A stretch of 64,000 nucleotides of DNA from Pelodera strongyloides (lineage: Eukaryota; Nematoda; Chromadorea; Rhabditida; Rhabditidae), in assembly GCA_036852015.1 (NCBI GenBank), contig JAANDG010000220.1, positions 60,001-124,000 on the forward strand, read 5' to 3'. The position numbers and the translations under genes were made by a program. A model generated the notes under the pieces. It was not told the origin of the DNA and did no database searches. It saw only the letters and a program-made list of their open reading frames with translations. Of this stretch, positions 10,139 to 21,158 are shown one piece after another. Every line of letters begins with the position of its first letter. Position 1 is the stretch's first letter.

Positions 10139-13100
10139 TTATTTGTTTTTACAACCGTACTTCCTTTTGACTTTCGTCACTAGCCAGGTGCCTCCGAAAA
10201 AGATGTACTTCATATTCTGTGATATCTCGTGCGGCTTCATTGAAGTGATTTGATGAGCATATACGTCCTGTAACACAAAGATAAAAGAAATAATAACCCA
10301 TGTTCTCGCTACACACGGTGAAAGGCATTTTCATAGGCAACTGCATTTGGAAATGGGACCACACAGGAAAGTGAAAACATCGAGTTCGCCACGATAATAA
10401 AAAAAAACGATTTCGCCACGATTCCTTCTAAGAAAAAAAACACATAAAAAGCCCGATCACGTCCCAATTTAATCCCGATCAAACAAGCCCCGATATTTCC
10501 CCGATTCTTTCAAAAAAAAAAAAAAAGATTTCGCCCCGAATATTTTCCGAAAACCCCGATATCGCTCCGATTTTGTTTCGAAACCCCGATTTTTTTCGGG
10601 GTTTTTTAATTTCCCATGCAGGTCATCATGGTCGGACCGGACCATAACTAACATCTTGCACAAGAAATGATTAATAATAACACTAAACGATCATAATGTT
10701 ACCTTTTCCTGTGACGAGGTCTGTGATGTAGATGGTGCGCTCCTTGAAAACGTACCTGTAATGCTGGCATGATTATTCTTAAATTTTTAGTTGATTTCCA
10801 TTAAATATAGGATGATAGAATAAAAATGACTGAGTTTATTTACATACCCTGCACTGCAGTTTTACACAATTAGGAGCTGAAATCACTGCTTGATATTTAT
10901 TCCCTGCCTCAATATGGGCAATTGCTTTTCGGCACAGACTATTGTTATCCAGCAACTCCCGTAACTTGCTATTGGTACCGAATTATTTTTGCACAACTTC
11001 TTGCATTGAATGAAAATCAAACAAAAATGAGAACATGGGAAACCAAAAACCCCGATTTCGCCCCGATCAAGTCCCTCAAAAAATCGGGCCTTGATCGGGG
11101 CGAAATCGGGGTTTTTTGATAAATGATCGGGGCAAAATCGGGGTTTTTCGACAGAATCGGGGCGAAATCGGGGTTTTCTGAAAAATGATCGGGGCGAAAT
11201 CGGGGTTTTCACTTTCCTGTGAAATGCATTGACACGTAAATAGTCTATATCTATGTTTTTCATTGCTTCTTTATTTAAAAAAAATGTTCATAAAAAGCTT
11301 TGACCTGGCCGGTATAACAATTTATTGTAATGAACTCACCCTACAGTGGATATTTCATATAATAAGATTGGAATGTTGGCATTAAAAACATACCTATATC
11401 TGAAACTCCAGTCCTCTCCTGCATCGACGTCTTCGCTGCTTCTACTTTGTTCCACTTCGACGTTTTCTCCACTGGGCTGAACATTCATCCTTATAACCTA
11501 GTATGATTGTGGAGGCATGCAGCAACTAAAGACCACATGTAGATTGAAAACCCCATATCTGGTAAACTCAGAAATGTGCCCGATCCAATCCTCAGTTAAT
11601 CGGGAATGGGCAAAAAGATTACAATTGAAATTTAAATGGAATGAATAGGTCACAATATAAAGAACACAAATTATGTCAAATTATAGTATTTCAAATTAGA
11701 CTGCAACGTGTGAAGTGTGAAGGTTTCCCAATCAATAATTTTGCGTAGTTGACCTTGGAAATCTGCAGTCTCTAATTTGTAAATAAGGTAAAAAGTTAGA
11801 CAGAAGTTTCAAAGCTAATTCTTTAGAAAAAAATAACGCACATATGTTTCCATAGACAGAGCATAGTCCATCCGGATGTATAGAGGTACTATTTCCTCAG
11901 GCCGCTCAGTTGGAACGTCAACCACGTGGTCACCATCATCCGAGACATAGAACCCGAGGAAAGGAACACTCGAAAAGGAGAAATACGTCACAGGCTGGCT
12001 AATAAGATTACTGAAAATAACTCCAATTACCGAGTATATTACAGATGCTTTTCCTGGAATTGAAAGGATGGGGTCACTTCGTCACCCTTTTGTTTAAAAG
12101 TTTCCAAATTAAGGATCCCGAAGTGTGTAGTCTGCTGATATTGGATAGACTTGATATGAATCCCCGCCGCTCTATTCGACTATTTGGTGAACTACAGTTA
12201 TCAAAAATAAAAATAAAGAAAGTGGTGATTTTGAAGTGACCCCATCCCCATTAATCGTTGTTATAGCTCAACAGGTAGAGTGCTGGATTTGCAAGTGTGG
12301 GGTTGAGGGTTCGAATCCCGAGTTTTATGTTCTTCAATTCCGTGATCAAAACGTTATGAAACGACTTCGTTTCCGGTTCTGTTAAAAAAATAAATAAACC
12401 ATTCTGCATTATATAATAGGAAGATTTCATATTACGGATAGATTCCAGACGAAAGCATCTTTCCGATTAGGTCGAATTGCATTGAAACAGCCTCGCTGCC
12501 TCCACAGTCACTTTTGTCTAAAACATGAATTATAAATACGAAGCAGCGAAGAATTGTTCGTAAGAGGTAAGCATGGAAAGACGGTGAATTGGTTAACTGG
12601 GGTAACGGAGAGCTGAAGCATCATCATTATACATTTAGGTTACAAACATCGTATTTTGGGGTCGCATCGCGCCGGTTTCCGATAATTGGAGTTCTTTTCA
12701 CAATTTCAGGTAACCCGGCAAGGTAGTTTTGTAATTGTTTCAACCGCAGAAACAGATAAGTTTATTCGTGAGCCTGAGCCTGTGCCTGACTATTGAGGGA
12801 TAAAGTGAATCGCCTCCTACAAGTCTTTAACTTCAACGCAGTTTGTTTATCAGTTTCTTACCGTAATCATCAAAGATGTTGACGACAGTGTTGGTAGAAT
12901 TCCACAATTTGCCATCTTCGTAGTCATCGTCGTCGCTATCCTCCAGACCAGATGAAATATTGAGGAGACCCTAAGATTTGACCCTTTGACTATATCAAAC
13001 ACATATGGCAGTACATTCTCTTCGTAGATATATAATAGACACAGCGTTATGCATCGACGGCAAAATTATCGTCAAATCGAAATCAGCTTCAGAAAAATCA

Positions 13101-13226
13101 ACGCGCTAACCAGTCCCAACAATCGATGCGCTAGATTAGTTATTTTGTGGGTAACTAGAAAACTATTTTTATGTTGCTGTGCATGACATAACTTACGAGT
13201 AGGAGAATGAAATACCGCATTCGCAT
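10139..13226 (-). CDS. Unknown secreted protein, family member 2 (seven exons)
   Basis: Exons traced on the minus strand: 13197-13226, 12862-12970, 12436-12517, 11842-12010, 11394-11476, 10703-10755, 10139-10267. All introns are GT-AG. The N-terminus (MRMRYFILLLGLLNISSG) looks like a signal peptide, followed by an acidic patch (EDSDDDDYED) absent from its neighbour. Shared family marks are VNIFDDY, D-K-S-x-C, VTYFSFSSV, EDWSFRY, KERTIYITDLVTGK and FFGGTWLV. I do not recognise the family. Exon 6 is 53 nt against 52 in the complete paralogue, with an A4 run before the donor. The conserved frame of exon 7 is then lost unless one base is removed; as drawn, translation ends at 10149 with a different tail. 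Either the gene is freshly broken, the donor differs, or this is a sequence error. Confidence 0.7.
10362..10619. repeat. MITE-like element with CCCCGAT repeats, copy 1
   Basis: It begins CACAGGAAAGTGAAAAC and ends TTTAATTTCCCATG. The interior repeats variants of 'cccgat / tttcgcc'. It lies in intron 6 of the minus-strand gene. A reverse-oriented relative lies at 11034-11221, on the other side of exon 6. Confidence 0.6.
11034..11221. repeat. MITE-like element with CCCCGAT repeats, copy 2 (inverted)
   Basis: It begins CATGGGAAACC and ends GTTTTCACTTTCCTGTG, the mirror image of copy 1. The interior is a minisatellite of about 30-35 bp units built on GATCGGGGCGAAATCGGGG, at least three copies. 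It lies in intron 5 of the minus-strand gene. Confidence 0.6.
12066..12249. repeat. Small palindromic MITE
   Basis: Inverted ends GGATGGGGTCACTTC and GAAGTGACCCCATCC are 184 bp apart. It lies in an intron of the 10139-13226 gene and ends just before a tRNA-like sequence. Confidence 0.6.
12258..12330 (+). other. tRNA-like sequence (degenerate)
   Basis: It has TAGCTCAACAGGTAGAG (D-arm-like), an anticodon-loop-like TTTGCAA and GGTTCGAATCC (T-loop). The acceptor strands do not pair and the T-stem is only partly paired, so this is a pseudogene or tRNA-derived repeat. A relative with the same D-arm is at 52581. Confidence 0.5.
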
Positions 13227-13818
13227 GGTATGGCAAGACGAGTAGAACTGGTGTCTTCTCATGAATCGGCTACATCCTTTAATAGGGAATATTTCAATGT
13301 GTTGAAATTACCACACTAAAAGATACGGATACGATAAATAAAAATGCACAAATAAAACAGTAATAGGTAAAGAGAAAAAAGAGAAAATCAGACGAATATT
13401 ACGGGCCATGTGAACATGGGTATTGAATAAGTTAAATCTTCTTTTGTTATTATTTTATTGCCGGTGATCAAAAACCGAACTCGTTTTTTTCTCGGCGTGA
13501 TCTAAAGGAATATGCAAGAAAACAGGAACCAAACGATGCAGGAAAAAAATCAGAATTCAAAACGCAATTTGCCTACTTACCATAGACGAGGGTTACAACA
13601 TTTTATAGTAATTGTCATGTCCCACTGATTGGACAATAACGCAAAGTCCACGCCCAATGCGCACACTGCTCTTCTGGCTAAGCGCAGAACGCGCTCCTGT
13701 TTTACAACGAAGTGCGGTGACAGCTGCGGACCGTGCGCTTAGCTCACAAAAAAAAACAATAAAAAGTACACTACTCAGACAGCACCCACTCATTAATGCA
13801 CATTCACTCAATAATTTA

Positions 13819-13860
13819 CCCTGAAACCAGCGCCTTAGACCATTCGGCCATGAGGCACTT
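13819..13860 (-). other. tRNA-Leu-like 5' half
   Basis: Read on the minus strand it gives CCTCATGGCCGAATGGTC, then TAAGGCGCTGGTTTCAGG. This matches a tRNA-Leu D-arm and anticodon arm with a CAG anticodon. No T-arm or acceptor 3' strand follows, so it is a truncated fragment. Confidence 0.5.
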
Positions 13861-14340
13861 GGAGGGCCAACACGAAAACTGAATATCAACAATGCATGTG
13901 AGTAAATTCAAATTGCAATTTTCCCAACAAAATGTGTGCTTGCTAGATCGACACTAGTAAAACCTGACCACAACGCAACCGATATAAACAATTACAAAAC
14001 ATGTTAAGGTTCAGTTTATCCTCAGTTTCCTGAGATGAAAATACCCATGGCTTATTAGTGTCCCGTCATCTACTCGACCGGTAATTTCGAGGATGGAATA
14101 CTCTTCTTGTGGCCCGAAGAGTCTCGCCTTTCTCGACGAGATTATCTTCCTAGTCAGAGGCTGGCAATATATCGGCCGGTCTCTTCGCCGCCATTGATTT
14201 TCCCTTGTCAACAATGAGCGCATGGAAAGGAGGGAGCGAGGTCAGCGGCAGGCAAGAACACATCGCCCTCACACTCGCTTCCCAAACCACAGGCCACAAC
14301 TACACCAATTCCATATTCGTATATTCATATTCAGTACAAG

Positions 14341-14413
14341 CCCGGGTCATCGCACTGATGAGACCCAATCCGGGCAAAACCCTCGTCTGCGATCGGGTCG
14401 TAACGGGGTCGTG
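14341..14413 (+). ncRNA. Hammerhead-like / pseudoknot RNA element, copy 1
   Basis: CTGATGA at 14355-14361 is preceded by ATCGCA (14349-14354), which pairs perfectly with TGCGAT (14388-14393). CCCG (14341-14344) can extend the helix with CGGG (14394-14397). GTC at 14385-14387 sits exactly where a type I hammerhead would cleave, after a minimal stem III (A-U, C-G, loop CCUC). The catalytic GAAA is AAAA here. Alternatively GACCC (14362-14366) pairs with GGGTC (14395-14399), giving an H-type pseudoknot with the first helix. A short perfect hairpin (GTGCTTAGCAC-type) follows at 14401-14419. The second copy at 17317 shows a compensatory base change. Confidence 0.45.
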
Positions 14414-15541
14414 CTAAGCACGTACTATTTCTACTAATATTCCATTCTACTACTGAACCAGCTCTGCGACAATTAGATCGATCTTTATACTCAAACAAAA
14501 CGCAAAACGCGGTAGTGCCAGTCACATACAAATTTTCAAGTTTCAACACAAATTGTCACAGAAAAGTTCAATGGCGAATGCTTTGTTGTCGTTGTGGTGT
14601 GTTATAGACATAGAAACAATGATTACAGCACGGCAAACCGGATGACCCGGGTGCCTTTTACTTAGCAAATTGTAAAATAATAGATATAAAGAAATAACTG
14701 TCGAATAGAGAAGCAAAAGCTACATGGTAGCTAGCCATCAAATCATTGAGTCTAATCAACTAACCCAGGGAAAAGCTATAGGCATATATGTTGTGATGAC
14801 TAATGCGCGCGGAGAACTGTTGTAACACACAAAAACTAAGTCAACAAACCAACCGAGGGAAAATTACATACATTGATTGTAGAAAGGGAGAATAATTAAT
14901 GGCTATTAAGATTCACAGAATCTTTGCATTCACAGAGTGTATTGACTAATGCAGTCGTTACTGCTCTAGCCAAAGCTTGGAAACACGTAATTCGTAGTGA
15001 ACCCTTTACTGGCTTGAGCTCTTGAAGTCCCCGGGGCCGGGCTTCCTATCCTTGCTGCCGTTGTTCTTGACGGGGATTCTTCTATCCGCTGCGCCACTGC
15101 CCACTTCGCCATTGACCACTCCCACTATATACAATCCTCGCACGAGCGACTAACGGTTTATTGCGGTACCGTAAGCCGTGTTACAGACCGCATGCAGATT
15201 GGGAACTTTGCCAGCATGTGCGGTTTTATAGAGGAACGCCCGCCTCTTTGTAGAACATTAACTACCGGCCGTCGTTGGACTCCAGGCAGAATACATATAT
15301 AGATCAGGAACTGATACACAACTCCAATAGCAGGAGTTTATATTAATATAGTTACATGCTAATAATTACGGTAATTAGTAAACAATATATTTCTAGGCTA
15401 CTAGTATTATCGATTACTTCGGAATACTTGTCTGGCTGTGACAATAGTCGCAAAACAAAGAATGTTGTATCTTAATTTGTAACTTATAGTATGTAACAAT
15501 GCAACAAAGTGAACAAACGGCCTCGCTTTATTTGACAATAT

Positions 15542-17986
15542 TTAATTTCGTTTCTCTTTACAAGTGTATCTCTTTTTGACATTCCTTATGTCCCAGGTGC
15601 CTCCAAAAACTGCGTACACCATCTTCTCCGAAATTGCCTTTGGTTTCATATTAGTGATTTTATAAGCATCCAATAACTGAAATAAAAATTTTGCAAATAG
15701 ATTAAGGATCTTGACAAGCTGTCTTGTTTGATAATGTCCAATGACTTAATTGTAAGGCAAATTGTTTCGTAAATATTACCTCCCCAGTGTAGAGATTTGT
15801 GACGAAGAGGGTGCGTTCTTTAAACAAATACCTGCAAAGTACATGATAACAGAAATGCCGTATAGTTTCCAAGTTACAACTAAGGAACTTCGTGAAAATA
15901 GCAGGTGTATTCAACAGTTGTATCGTAGACCTTCAAACCATCAGCTATGTCTCTGCTCTACTCGGTAACCACTTTGTCAAAGTTCAAAGTATAATAAAAC
16001 AATTTAAGCTCTTTTGTTTAGTTATAATTTTTTCACAGTTGACTGACTTAACTGGTAGTGGTGAGTTGTTCTGAAAGAAAGCACAGATTTTAATTGATAA
16101 ACTTACATTGTGGTTAAATTATATGTAAGAAAAAGTTGGCGGCGAAAAACATTGGTGCAAGAACAAACTTGTAGCTGAAGCTCCATTCAAGCACACTTTG
16201 ATCTTCTACGGGGGTTGTGTCCATTGTACCTTCGAATTTCTCTGATGCAGGCTGGAAGTAAACCACTCTTCGTTTTTTCGGTTTGTATACAGTAGAATAT
16301 GTGATCCGGTGCCAAATTTCCCATTAAAGTGAAATACCGAACGGTTTTTGAAACACATCGAATAGACCAGCATTCTTATGCAGCTTATGCAAATGAACAT
16401 AAATTATTAAACAATCGAGGTAAATTCGAGCAAATAGCATAATTACGTAAGAATTCAGTTAACCACGATGCGTTTTCGCTTTAAAGGGACAGGCCCATCA
16501 AAATAAACCTATATTTACGATACGTTCATAAGGACTATCAAGCATTTTTATTACAATATATACAAGCCAAATTTTACCTACATTTACCATGGGGAACTTT
16601 TTCCGGTGAGCTCATCGTATATGTATACCGTAAAACTGCAGCTTTCAAGGCGGTGTATGCAAATTTTGATCGCATTCTAATTTCACGATAAATTTGCATA
16701 GACACACTACATGAATTAATAATAAGGTTTATTGATTACAAACAAAGTACATAATCAAAAGGCAATTATGACACCCTATATGAATCATGACACCCTATAT
16801 GAATTATGACACCCTATATGAATTATGATCAAATAATAAATATCGGTTTATATCGGTGGGCCTGTCCCTTTAAATAAATAAAAATATTCGAGAAGAGAAA
16901 CGTACTTGAGTCCATATTTTCATAATGTTGTTCATTCCAACGAACACAGGTAGTACCTGGTTCGCTGGAGGGAAGTCGTATTCGAAGTCATTTATGATGC
17001 CCGTGAAAGTGACAGGTGAGAACGAGAAGTAAGTCATTGAATTGGAGCTGAAGCAGAAAAAAACATTTTGATACGGTTGCAGCAAAAGTTCTTGTTGGAA
17101 ACGAACCGTATCCTAATTGCTTTGACCCTCTTTAGTTTGTGTACCATGCTTATAAGTATTATTAATATTTTTAATTTTGAAATGTAATATATGCTACATA
17201 TTTTACGGAATGTTAAGATACTTACATTTTACGATACTTTCCAGTGATATTGAATTCAATTGAAACAGCCTGTTGACCAGCGCAACTGCTTTTGTCTGAA
17301 ATGAAACATACTAGTCATCGTACTGATGAGACCCAACTACAGCAAAATCCTCGTATACGGTCTGGGTCGAAACGGGGTTATCATGTTAAAGAACATGATA
17401 CACTTTATCTACCAATCAATCCTCTCCTTTACATTTTTCCTATTATTACTGTATATTTATTTATTTCGTTTCTTTTTTAAATATGCATAATGTATATTGC
17501 ATTGATAAAAGCGCCAGAAATAAGAAAACTACAGAACTGTAAGAAACATTGCACAACGAAACAATGAAGGGAACCGGTGCGGCTTTATCCTTATTAAACA
17601 GCAAATTGTCCATTTTACCGTAGAAAGAGACGAATAGAGAACCGTTATTTTAATTTTCCCATACATATTTTACGTAAATCTTTCACCGTAATCATCGAAG
17701 ATGTTGATGATATAATTGGTGTAGTCCGAAGATTGCGATTGTACGCATCCAATGTGAAGGAGAACCTAAGATAAGAAATACTTTTTCAATAATACATTTA
17801 CATATAATGCATGTTAAAGGTTGTGGTAATTCTTGTCCTGAAGATGCCGAGCGCTGGAACGAAATGCTAAGTAGCTCGTTGCAAACAATACTCCATTTTC
17901 AGCACCACATAAGTGCTTTGCATACGAAAACTAGTTATCATGATAAAAATGAAGTAACTTACAAGTAATGCAGCAAATTGCCACAT
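15542..17986 (-). CDS. Unknown secreted protein, family member 3 (complete, 194 aa)
   Basis: Seven exons on the minus strand: 17963-17986, 17687-17765, 17226-17295, 16906-17047, 16169-16251, 15780-15831, 15542-15676. Every splice site is GT-AG and all phases agree, giving 585 nt. The N-terminus MWQFAALLVLLHIGCVQS is a clear signal peptide. The mature part has one conserved acidic motif (IINIFDDY), D-K-S-S-C, a hydrophobic beta-like stretch (MTYFSFSPVTF), two aromatic basic motifs (WSFSYKYLFKERT; FGGTWDIRNVKKRYTCKEKR) and a basic C-terminus. It is probably a small extracellular protein. I do not recognise the family or function. Two partial or damaged paralogues lie directly downstream on the same strand, so the group arose by tandem duplication. 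Intron 2 holds a hammerhead-like element; intron 4 holds a TTAA MITE. Confidence 0.85.
16481..16873. repeat. TTAA-flanked palindromic MITE (AAAGGGACAGGCCCA family), copy 1
   Basis: It starts TTAAAGGGACAGGCCCATCA and ends with the reverse complement of TTAAAGGGACAGGCCCA. A short ATGAATTATGACACCCTAT-type tandem repeat lies near 16765-16830. It sits in an intron of the secreted-protein gene. Confidence 0.8.
17313..17400 (+). ncRNA. Hammerhead-like / pseudoknot RNA element, copy 2
   Basis: CTGATGA at 17323-17329 is preceded by ATCGTA (17317-17322), which pairs with TACGGT (17356-17361), with one G-U pair. Relative to copy 1, a C-G pair has become T-A, a compensatory change. GTA at 17353-17355 occupies the cleavage position. 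GACCC (17330-17334) pairs with GGGTC (17364-17368), immediately followed by an intact GAAAC. A perfect hairpin (TATCATGTT..AACATGATA) follows at 17379-17400. It lies in intron 2 of the secreted-protein gene, on the strand opposite to the gene. Confidence 0.45.
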
Positions 17987-18753
17987 TGTATTGTTAGGAG
18001 CCTGGCGGCTTGGAGACTTGTAGTTTATCTGCCTTTTTATATGGTTCGAAACGAAAATGGGAATAACCACGTGTCCGTTTCTTATGCAACAAATGCAAAA
18101 ATCATCGCATAAAGTAGAAATAAAAAAAGTAAAGGCAAGTAGACAATATGTGCATGTGAAAATGGGTCTTCGAAAACTACACTGTACTGTATCTTCTTTT
18201 GTGTGATTTTTTTAATTGCAACCGGTCAAAAATCTCGATCGCAGAGTTATCTTCTTTTAGCAACGCATGCAAAAAAAAAGAAAAAAATGTGCAACACCGC
18301 TTTACGCGTGTGTTCATGTGGAATATGTGCATGAACATCAGCTCATTGAACCAATTATGCATAGTACTACTAAATTATTACCGCAATTAGTTCTCAATTC
18401 CCCTGAAGCTACCCATTCCATATATATGTATTTCAATAATATATGTATTTCCGCATGTCGTTTCATAAGTATAAGAACATCCAAAAAGATGGTTTTCGGG
18501 CCAAAATGACAGAAGCGCTTCAAATAAGCGAATCAGCTTGAAAAACTGGTCCTGTACAGGAAAATGCAGAAAAAAATGCAGAACCTCGCCAGAAGGAATT
18601 TTTGACCCAAAAATGTCGGTTTTGCAACTGTTTCATAAAGTAAAGGAACACCCGTGAAAATTAAAATGTAGTTAAAAATTAAAAGTGATAAAGAGCTTGA
18701 TTGCATAAATTAATTATCGAAAGGTCCTTCTTAAGCTGCGTCAAGGTGTGTGT

Positions 18754-19150
18754 TTAAAGGGACAGGCCCATCAAAATAAACCTATATTTACGATACGTTC
18801 ATAATGACTATCAAGCATTTTTATTACAATATATACAAACTAAATTTCACCATTATTCGCCCTAGACAACTTTTTTCCAATGCGCTCAACGCATATGCAT
18901 ACCATAAAACTGCAACTTTCAAAGCTATATATGCAAATTTTAATCGCATTATAATTTCACGATAAATTTGCATTGACGACAAGGATATTTGCGGCTTTAC
19001 GGTATACATTTAAGCTGAGCGCAACGGAAAAAAGCTTTCTATGGCAAATAAATGTGAAATTTAGTTTGTATGTATTGTAATAAAAAGGCTTGATAGTCAC
19101 TATGAACGTATCGTAAATATAGGTTTACTTTGATGGGCCTGTCCCTTTAA
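18754..19150. repeat. TTAA-flanked palindromic MITE (AAAGGGACAGGCCCA family), copy 2
   Basis: It is bounded by TTAAAGGGACAGGCCCATCA and its inverse, with long inverted arms (ATAAACCTATATTTACGAT and complement). Same family as 16481-16873. Confidence 0.85.
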
Positions 19151-19344
19151 CAGTCGAAAAAGTGTGCTTTTGTACGCAATTCCCACAAAAATACCGCCCA
19201 ATGAGTTTCGAATGGATTCGCATCTGGCAAACATGCTGGAACGCTCCACGCGCCCTCCAACTTCTGGGGATTATAGACAGACAGACTTTGCCACAACTTC
19301 CACAAGACAAATGCGCCGAACAGGAATACGGCTTTCACTAATTA

Positions 19345-21113
19345 TGTTGCGACTTCGTGCAACGAAACGTACATGGAAAGGGAGTGTTTAAGTTAACTGT
19401 CTGAATTAGTCACACTTACGTAAGATTGTGTTCATCAATGATAAATTAGCGTGTTTTCTAGAGTATAAATAATCGCTCTTCTCTCGTTCAGATATGGTCC
19501 ATTCGGTCGACGGATTCTACTTGACTGAGCTGTTTGGAAGGATTCCAACTTCTCGTGCCAGAACCTGTTCGCCTGCGTCTGTTGCCACTATAATCCCCGA
19601 GCATTGGTATAAGCCGGAGGAAGAGCACAGACCCACGAAGCGTCAGGAAGAGCCGAGATAAAGTAATCCAAGCCATCTCTCTGATCAATAAAGATTCCGC
19701 TTCGGCGACCTATTACTGCGTTCTACATATTCTGTTTCTGTGTTATCGGTTGTGAGCACGAGCAGGTGTTTACAAGTGGTGCACCGTCCGTTGGTAACGT
19801 ATACCTCGGGCGCGTCCTTTCCCCCCAGTACACCTTGGTGTACTTCCCTTACTGCTCACCCTCGGTCTCTTCCTGACTGCTTGTACCTTCGGGTGCCTGC
19901 GGTTGCCAGCTCGGTTGGCAGGTTACGCCCTTGGAAATCGGACTGCACTGGCTTCGGCCGACGATTGGCTCCGGCCTACAACTGCCCACGTGCAACCAAT
20001 TAATTTATTTTCATTTTTCCTATTATCAATTTGGACACATTTGTGTTCTTTTAAGTTTTGATTTTGGGCATTTTTTGTCCACTATTGTGCATAGGTTAAC
20101 CGGAGATAGTGTACAATGGAACGAAACGTGGGACAGATGTCAAACGGATCTTAATGCTGGAGTACGATTCGTCAAGGTAATCAAGGTAAAGGTTATTTGG
20201 GCATTTTGTCCACCATTTTTTTTTTGCATAACAGTCTATTTTAACAGAGTAATTACTGAATTTATTTCAGAGTCATCAGAAATTAGAAAGAACTAGCAGA
20301 CTTAAAGAGAAAGCTCACAAGAATTTGGATGTAAGGTCCTATCGCAAATATTAAAATAGACTTGAACTTGATAATGAAACCGATCCGACGCTTAAAATTA
20401 AAGTAGGAGCAAATTTGAAAAATGACTTTTCTGATAATTTCCTATTCAGAAAACAACAATCAATCCAGTGAAAAGAAATGCAAAATTTGCATGGGATACA
20501 TTTTTCGTCCCCCGAGATGTGTGTTCCACAGTAGAAAATACTGAAAGCACTTTCAAGTAAGTCCCGCGTGGCAGGCGTCTCCAAAAACCTCTTTTAAACA
20601 AACGGTGCTATAAAGTTAAAATATAGAGAATGCAGGTCAAACTTCCTGTCTCCGGAGTGTTGCGACTTCGTGCAACGAAACGTACATGGAAAGGGAGTGT
20701 TTAAGTTAACTGTCTGAATTAGTCACACTTACGTAAGATTGTGTTCATCAATGATAAATTAGCGTGTTTTCTAGAGTATAAATAATCTCTCTTCTTGCTT
20801 CAGATATGGGCTGATAATGCTTTGACCGACTATATGGTCTCTTCGGTCACGGATTCTACTTGACTGAGTTGTTTGGAAGGATTCCAACTTCTCGTGCCAG
20901 AACCTGTTCGCCTGCGTCTGTTGCCGCTATAATCCCCGAGCATTGGTATAAGCCGGAGGAAGAGCACAGACCCACGAAGCGTCAGGAAGAGCCGAGATAA
21001 AGCAATCCAAACCATCGCTCTGTTCAATAAAGATTCCGCTTCGGCGACCTATTCCTGTGTTCTACTTATTCAGTTTCTGTGTTATCGGTTGTGAGCACGA
21101 GCAGGTGTTTACA
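19345..21113 (+). mobile_element. Short non-autonomous LTR retrotransposon
   Basis: Two direct repeats bound it: left 19345-19774 (430 bp) and right 20658-21113 (456 bp, with a ~30 bp insertion near 20805-20840). Each starts TGTTGCGACTTCG and ends GGTGTTTACA, the usual TG...CA. Each LTR has a TATA box (AGTATAAATAAT, about 19463 and 20778) and AATAAA (about 19686 and 21027). The 883 bp interior has no gag or pol, only short frames, so the element depends on others. No clear target-site duplication is seen (AATTA left, ATGGA right), which suggests recombination or flank loss. Family unknown. Confidence 0.85.
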
Positions 21114-21120
21114 ATGGACA

Positions 21121-21158
21121 AGCGCCTTAGATCACTCGGCCGGTCTAATAATCGAAAG
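21121..21158 (-). other. tRNA-like 5' fragment abutting the LTR
   Basis: Minus strand reads GACCGGCCGAGTGATCTAAG then GCGCTTG, resembling the D-arm of tRNA-Leu or tRNA-Ser. It starts 7 bases after the right LTR. No complete cloverleaf is present. Confidence 0.4.

Larger units (their letters stand above)
13227..15541. other. Intergenic region between two paralogous genes
   Basis: No coding exon supported. It contains a tRNA-Leu-like 5' half (13819-13860, minus) and a hammerhead-like structured element (14341-14413). A GC-richer patch near 13640-13750 has two ATTGG/CCAAT-type boxes and could be a promoter, but I cannot assign it. Confidence 0.45.
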
